Positions 3,718-8,364 of a DNA stretch of 8,364 bases are shown here, piece after piece. The DNA is taken from NCBI GenBank assembly GCA_004555955.1, contig SFJG01000085.1, positions 1 through 8,364 on the forward strand, written 5' to 3'. The notes beneath the pieces are model-generated. The model was not told the DNA's origin and searched no databases. It saw only the letters and a program-made list of their open reading frames with translations. The DNA comes from Bacteroidales bacterium (GTDB taxonomy: Bacteria > Bacteroidota > Bacteroidia > Bacteroidales > Muribaculaceae). Position numbers and translations under genes: made by a program. Numbering within the stretch: position 1 is the stretch's first letter; the number at the start of each line of letters is the position of its first letter.

Positions 3718-4689
3718 ATGAATGTCGATAAAGGATATGTCGAAGCACCTATTGAGCCGGGTATAGACTTGGTAGAAGAGATAAAGCGACTGAAGCGAGA
3801 AAAGAACGCTGTTATACTCGGACACTACTATCAGCGCGACGAGATACAAGCCATCAGCGATTTTGTAGGCGACAGTTTGGCATTGGCGCAATATGCAGCC
3901 AAGACCGATGCCGACATCATCGTGAGTTGCGGTGTCAACTTTATGGGCGAAACGGCGAAGATACTGTCGCCCGACAAGAAGGTACTCGTGCCCGATCTCA
4001 ATGCAGGATGCTCGCTTGCCGACAGTTGCGACCCGGTGGAATTCAAGAAATTTATCGATGCCAATCCCGGCCATGTGGTCATCAGTTATGCCAATACCAC
4101 AGCCGAAGTCAAGGCGCTTACCGACGTCATAGTCACCTCGTCGAATGCCACACGCATCGTCGAAAGTTTTCCGAAAGACCAACCCATCATCTTCGGACCC
4201 GACCGCAATTTGGGCAACTATATCAACAGCCTTACCGGACGCAATATGAAACTCTGGAACGGCGCATGTATGGTGCATGAGAAGTTTAGCGTAGCTAAAC
4301 TCGTAGGCTTGAAGAAGCAATATCCGCAAGCCGAAGTGCTTGCCCATCCCGAATGCAAGAAAAATCTGCTCATACTTGCCGACAAGATAGGCTCGACCAA
4401 AGCCCTACTCGACTACGCCATAGCCTCGCCCTGCAAGCAGTTTATTGTGGTTACAGAGTCGGGTATACTCTACGAAATGCGTCGCGCTTGCCCCGACAAA
4501 GAGTTTATTCCGGCACCTGCCGACGACAGCACTTGCGCTTGCAACGAATGTGCTTACATGCGTCTGAACACGCTCGAAAAACTCTATTTATGCCTCAAAT
4601 ACGAGCAGCCGGAAATCAAAATCAGCCGCGAATTGTGTGAACGCGCCGTGCGCCCTATCAATCGTATGCTCGAACTTTCTAAAAAATAA
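3718..4689 (+). CDS. nadA: Quinolinate synthase NadA
   Basis: A full-length, 323-residue NadA. It condenses iminoaspartate (made by NadB) with dihydroxyacetone phosphate to give quinolinate, the precursor of NAD, using an oxygen-sensitive [4Fe-4S] cluster in the cytoplasm. The N-terminal block AVILGHYYQRDEIQAISDFVGDS (about 31-53) holds the conserved His36 and Tyr37. Likely cluster ligands by comparison with the family are Cys98 (AGCSLADS), Cys184 (GACMVHE) and Cys278 in CACNECAYMRLNTLE (273-287); the neighbouring Cys273 and Cys275 form the Cys-rich stretch seen in some NadA proteins. HPEC (210-213) is also conserved. The start follows an A-rich leader with no Shine-Dalgarno site and agrees with family length. 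nadB and nadC are not in the window. leuS follows after 32 bp. Confidence 0.97.
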   Translation: MNVDKGYVEAPIEPGIDLVEEIKRLKREKNAVILGHYYQRDEIQAISDFVGDSLALAQYAAKTDADIIVSCGVNFMGETAKILSPDKKVLVPDLNAGCSLADSCDPVEFKKFIDANPGHVVISYANTTAEVKALTDVIVTSSNATRIVESFPKDQPIIFGPDRNLGNYINSLTGRNMKLWNGACMVHEKFSVAKLVGLKKQYPQAEVLAHPECKKNLLILADKIGSTKALLDYAIASPCKQFIVVTESGILYEMRRACPDKEFIPAPADDSTCACNECAYMRLNTLEKLYLCLKYEQPEIKISRELCERAVRPINRMLELSKK

Positions 4690-4721
4690 ACATCAGAATA
4701 AAAACGAAAAAACAAAATATA

Positions 4722-7490
4722 ATGGAATACAGACACAAAGAAATCGAACAACGTTGGAAACAGTATTGGAAAGACAACGACGTCTATAAGACCGACATCG
4801 ACAACAGCCGCCCTAAATATTATGTTCTTGACATGTTCCCCTATCCGTCGGGAGCAGGTCTGCACGTCGGTCATCCGCTGGGCTATATAGCCTCCGACAT
4901 CTTTGCTCGCTACAAACGTCTGCAAGGCTACAACGTGCTTCACCCGATGGGCTACGACTCTTACGGTCTTCCGGCAGAGCAATACGCTATCCAAACCGGT
5001 CAACACCCCGAAGTAACGACCGTCAACAATATCAATCGCTACCGCGAACAACTCGAAAAAATAGGCTTCTGCTACGATTGGAGCCGCGAAATAAAGACAT
5101 GCGACCCGAAATACTATAAGTGGACACAATGGGCATTCATCAAGATGTTCAACAGTTACTACGACCGCAGCTTGGCAAAGGCTATGCCCATTACGGCACT
5201 TGAGGAGCACTTTGCAGCTCACGGTAGTATAGGCATCGATGCAGCCGAAAGCGAACATCTCGACTTTACTGCCGAAGAGTGGGCAGGTTGGGACGAACGC
5301 CGTCGCCGCGAGGTGTTGATGAACTATCGTATTGCATATATCGGTAATACGATGGTCAACTGGTGTCCGAAACTCGGTACGGTGCTCGCCAACGACGAAG
5401 TGAGCGAAGGCGTATCTATCCGCGGTGGTTATCCCGTAGAGCAAAAAGTGATGCGTCAATGGTGTTTGCGCGTGTCGGCTTACGCTCAACGCCTTCTCGA
5501 CGGTCTCGAAACTATCGATTGGACCGACTCGTTGAAAGAAACTCAACGCAACTGGATTGGTCGCAGCGAAGGTGCTGAAATGAACTTCAAGGTTGTAGGC
5601 AAAGACCTCAATCTTGAAATTTTCACCACACGTGCCGACACAATCTTCGGCGTTACGTTTATGGTGCTCGCTCCCGAAAGCGAATACGTAAGCCAACTCG
5701 TAACAGCCGAGCAAAAAGAAGCTGTCGACGCTTATCTGCAGCAAATCAAGCATAAAACCGAGCGCGAACGCTTGATAGAACGTCAAGTGAGCGGCGTGTT
5801 CTCAGGCTCGTATGCAGTTAATCCTTTGACAGGTAAGGAAATACCCGTATGGATTAGCGACTATGTGCTCGCCGGCTACGGTACGGGCGCCATTATGGCG
5901 GTTCCCGCACACGACAGCCGCGACTACGCTTTTGCGCGCCATTTCGACCTGCCGATTATTCCTCTTATCGAGGGCTGCGACGTGTCGAACGAAAGTTTCG
6001 ATGCTAAAGAGGGTAAGATGATTAACTCCAAAGGCGCCGAACTCGACCTTAACGGTATGGAAGTGAAAGACGCTATCGCTGCCACAAAACGCTTTATCGA
6101 AGAAAAAGGCATCGGAAAAGTCAAGGTAAACTATCGCCTTCGCGACGCCATCTTCAGCCGTCAGCGCTATTGGGGCGAGCCGTTCCCCGTGTATTACAAA
6201 GACGGTGTGCCCTACACTCTCGATGAAGACAAACTGCCGCTCGAATTGCCCGAAGTCGACAAATTCTTGCCGACCGAAACAGGCGAACCACCGTTGGGAC
6301 GTGCTAAAAACTGGGCAACTGCCGAAGGTTATCCCTACGAATTGTGCACGATGCCGGGCTTTGCAGGCTCGTCGGCTTACTACCTTCGCTATATGGACCC
6401 GCACAACGACGAAGCGCTCGTTTCGCCCGAGGCTGACAAATATTGGCGCAACGTCGACCTTTACGTCGGCGGTACCGAGCACGCTACAGGTCACTTGATT
6501 TACAGCCGTTTCTGGAACAAATTCCTCTACGATTTGGGCGTGGTTTGCGAGGATGAGCCGTTTAAGAAACTCATCAACCAAGGTATGATTCAAGGTCGTT
6601 CGAACTTCGTTTACCGCATCAAAGACACCAACACATTCGTGTCGTACAATTTGCGCAAAGACTACGATACAACCGAAATACACGTCGACGTCAACATCGT
6701 CAGCAACGACATCCTCGACACCGATAAATTCCGCGCTTGGCGTCCGGAATTTGCCGATGCACAGTTCGTTCTCGAAGACGGCAAATACGTGTGCGGTTAT
6801 GCTGTCGAAAAAATGTCGAAATCGATGTTTAATGTCGTCAATCCCGACGATATTGTCGAAACATACGGCGCCGACACGCTCCGTCTTTACGAAATGTTCC
6901 TCGGTCCGATTGAGCAAAGCAAGCCGTGGGATACGAACGGCATCGACGGCGTTAATCGATTTATCAAGAAATTGTGGAACCTGTTCTATAAGGGCGACGA
7001 CGTGCTCATCGACGATACTACCCCGTCGGCAGATGCCCTCAAATCGATTCATAAACTCATCAAAAAAGTTACTTGGGACATCGAGCACTTCTCGTACAAC
7101 ACGTCGATTTCGGCATTTATGATATGCGTCAACGAACTGACGTCGCTCAAATGCCACTCTCGCGCCGTTCTGAGCGATTTGGCAGTACTTATCGCTCCGT
7201 TTGCTCCACACCTTGCCGAACAACTTTGGCACGATTTGGGCAACGCTACGACGGTCTGCGACGCTCGTTGGCCGAAGTTCGACGAGAAGTATCTTGTGGA
7301 GTCGACTGTCAACTATGCCGTATCGTTCAACGGTAAGGCGCGTTTCAACATCAAGGTTGCCAACGGAACCGCTCGCGAAGAGGTCGAAAAAATCGCCCTC
7401 GCCGACCCGGCTGCCGAAAAGTGGCTCGCTGGAAAAACGCCGAAAAAGATTATCGTCGTTCCCAACAAAATTGTGAATATTGTCATTTAA
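4722..7490 (+). CDS. leuS: Leucyl-tRNA synthetase
   Basis: A 922-residue class Ia aminoacyl-tRNA synthetase that charges tRNA-Leu and proofreads mischarged products. The HIGH motif is HVGH at 48-51, in MFPYPSGAGLHVGHPLGY; KMSKS is at 697-701. The CP1 editing domain carries the threonine-rich TTRADTIFG (302-310) and GTGAIMAVPAHD (387-398), with Asp398 as the conserved editing aspartate. The protein is longer than the roughly 860 residues of E. coli LeuRS; part of the extra length lies before KMSKS (about 620-695), where the leucine-specific insertion sits, as in other Bacteroidota enzymes. The C-terminal tail ends KKIIVVPNKIVNIVI, as expected for the tRNA-contacting domain. No key residue is missing. 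The leader before the ATG is A-rich. The gap to nadA is 32 bp and to rdgB 38 bp, so co-transcription is likely. Confidence 0.98.
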   Translation: MEYRHKEIEQRWKQYWKDNDVYKTDIDNSRPKYYVLDMFPYPSGAGLHVGHPLGYIASDIFARYKRLQGYNVLHPMGYDSYGLPAEQYAIQTGQHPEVTTVNNINRYREQLEKIGFCYDWSREIKTCDPKYYKWTQWAFIKMFNSYYDRSLAKAMPITALEEHFAAHGSIGIDAAESEHLDFTAEEWAGWDERRRREVLMNYRIAYIGNTMVNWCPKLGTVLANDEVSEGVSIRGGYPVEQKVMRQWCLRVSAYAQRLLDGLETIDWTDSLKETQRNWIGRSEGAEMNFKVVGKDLNLEIFTTRADTIFGVTFMVLAPESEYVSQLVTAEQKEAVDAYLQQIKHKTERERLIERQVSGVFSGSYAVNPLTGKEIPVWISDYVLAGYGTGAIMAVPAHDSRDYAFARHFDLPIIPLIEGCDVSNESFDAKEGKMINSKGAELDLNGMEVKDAIAATKRFIEEKGIGKVKVNYRLRDAIFSRQRYWGEPFPVYYKDGVPYTLDEDKLPLELPEVDKFLPTETGEPPLGRAKNWATAEGYPYELCTMPGFAGSSAYYLRYMDPHNDEALVSPEADKYWRNVDLYVGGTEHATGHLIYSRFWNKFLYDLGVVCEDEPFKKLINQGMIQGRSNFVYRIKDTNTFVSYNLRKDYDTTEIHVDVNIVSNDILDTDKFRAWRPEFADAQFVLEDGKYVCGYAVEKMSKSMFNVVNPDDIVETYGADTLRLYEMFLGPIEQSKPWDTNGIDGVNRFIKKLWNLFYKGDDVLIDDTTPSADALKSIHKLIKKVTWDIEHFSYNTSISAFMICVNELTSLKCHSRAVLSDLAVLIAPFAPHLAEQLWHDLGNATTVCDARWPKFDEKYLVESTVNYAVSFNGKARFNIKVANGTAREEVEKIALADPAAEKWLAGKTPKKIIVVPNKIVNIVI

Positions 7491-7528
7491 AGTAAAAGCA
7501 ATAAATAACAAAAAATCACGTTGTTAAT

Positions 7529-8110
7529 ATGAGTGACTTGGTGTTTGCCACAAATAATAAGCACAAACTTGAAGAGATGCGTGCTATTATAGGCGACAAA
7601 TATAAAGTGCTTAGTCTTAGTGATATAGGATGTCACGATGATATACCGGAAACGGCAGATACCATAGAGGGTAATGCTGTAATCAAGGCAAAGTGGGTAG
7701 CGCAGCGTTACGGCTACGACTGCTTTGCCGACGATACGGCTCTCGAGGTAGAAGCTCTCGGCGGAGAGCCGGGTGTCTATTCGGCGCGATATGCCGGCGA
7801 ACCTGCCGATTCGGAGCGTAACATCGACAAACTGTTGAACAGGCTCGACGGCGTTACCGACCGCAAGGCGCGTTTTCGCACGGCAATTGCCCTTATTCAA
7901 GGTGACAAATTGAAGTTGTTCGAAGGCATCTGCCCCGGCGAAATCATTGCCGAACGGCGCGGCTCTGCCGGTTTCGGCTACGATAAGGTGTTTGTGCCTG
8001 AAGGATTCGACCGCTCCTTTGCCGAAATGACAGACGCCGAAAAAAACGCTATCAGCCATCGAGGACGCGCTACGGCTTTATTAATTGATTATTTAAAGAG
8101 AGAACTATGA
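7529..8110 (+). CDS. rdgB: XTP/dITP pyrophosphatase (RdgB/HAM1 family)
   Basis: A full-length, 193-residue Ham1-like pyrophosphatase that hydrolyses non-canonical purine nucleotides (dITP, ITP, XTP) to monophosphates, keeping deaminated bases out of DNA and RNA. Family blocks in order: FATNNKHKLEEM (6-17, nucleotide contact), ETADTIEGNAVIKA (41-54), FADDTALEVEALGGEPGVYSARYAG (about 66-90, with the acidic pair that binds magnesium), GFGYDKVFVPEG (about 147-158) and SFAEMTDAEKNAISHRGRA (about 162-180). It begins 38 bp after leuS, and its stop overlaps the next start as ATGA, implying translational coupling. The ATG at 7529 gives the normal N terminus one residue before the conserved strand. Confidence 0.96.
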   Translation: MSDLVFATNNKHKLEEMRAIIGDKYKVLSLSDIGCHDDIPETADTIEGNAVIKAKWVAQRYGYDCFADDTALEVEALGGEPGVYSARYAGEPADSERNIDKLLNRLDGVTDRKARFRTAIALIQGDKLKLFEGICPGEIIAERRGSAGFGYDKVFVPEGFDRSFAEMTDAEKNAISHRGRATALLIDYLKREL

Positions 8111-8364
8111 TAAAGAAACTTTTGACGACATTTATTATTGCTTGCGTGGCTTCTACGGCGATGGCTCAACTTCAAGTGGGAGACTGGAAAATGTATTCGG
8201 TATTCTCAGGCAAGCACGTTCAAAATATTGTTGACACCGGCGATATTGTATATTATCTGTCGGACGGTTACCTTTTCTCTTACGATAAGCGCAACAGCGA
8301 GTCGGTCTACTACAACAAGCGTAACGACCTGTCGGACATAAACATAAGCAACTTCTATTACAAC
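8107..8364 (+). CDS. PorZ-like protein, 5' part
   Basis: Only the first 86 codons are inside the window; the frame stays open at the edge. Residues 1-20 are a clear signal peptide (MIKKLLTTFIIACVASTAMA, predicted cut before Gln21). The mature start GDWKMYSVFSGKHVQNIVDTGDIVYYLSDGYLFSYDK, followed by YYNKRNDLSDINISNFYYN, resembles the first blades of the beta-propeller in PorZ and two-component-regulator-propeller proteins of Bacteroidota. PorZ is part of the cell-surface complex that processes and attaches type IX cargo, which fits the sorting tail on the CotH-like protein upstream. The start overlaps the rdgB stop by 4 bp. The C-terminal domain needed for a firm PorZ name lies outside the window, so no symbol is given. 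Other propeller proteins remain possible. Confidence 0.75.
   Translation, partial: MIKKLLTTFIIACVASTAMAQLQVGDWKMYSVFSGKHVQNIVDTGDIVYYLSDGYLFSYDKRNSESVYYNKRNDLSDINISNFYYN

Overview
This window looks like a piece of a Bacteroidales (Bacteroidota) chromosome. The evidence is a CotH-family protein ending in a type IX secretion (Por) sorting tail, a PorZ-like gene start at the right edge, the long form of LeuRS seen in this phylum, absence of Shine-Dalgarno sites with A-rich leaders instead, and promoter candidates of the Bacteroidota TTG/TTTG...TAnnTTTG type. The genus cannot be read from the sequence.

Layout. Positions 1-1176 hold no believable gene. The first kilobase is dense in repeats: two 71-bp inverted arms (27-97 and 903-973, one mismatch) enclose about three tandem copies of an 86-93 bp unit (167-432) and a run of hairpins with unrelated stems. 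Many of these hairpins share one design: a triloop of the form GNA closed by a C-G pair on one strand or the other. This is the most unusual content here. A secreted CotH-like protein follows (1177-2622). It converges on a SpoU/TrmH-family RNA methyltransferase on the minus strand (2726-3265), with a 36-bp near-palindrome between them. An AT-rich 452-bp gap (3266-3717) separates the methyltransferase from the divergent gene nadA and carries a good minus-strand promoter, a weaker plus-strand promoter, two hairpins and several DnaA-box-like 9-mers.

From 3718 to the right edge lies a tightly packed plus-strand run: nadA (quinolinate synthase, NAD synthesis), leuS (leucyl-tRNA synthetase), an rdgB/HAM1-type nucleotide pyrophosphatase, and the 5' part of a PorZ-like gene that overlaps rdgB by 4 bp. 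Gaps of 32 and 38 bp plus the ATGA overlap suggest one transcription unit. The two ends are linked in theme: the CotH-like protein is a predicted type IX cargo, and PorZ belongs to the surface complex that processes such cargo.

The coding genes are ordinary. The points most worth a second look are the GNA-triloop hairpin cluster inside the inverted repeat and the origin-like or regulatory gap at 3266-3717.
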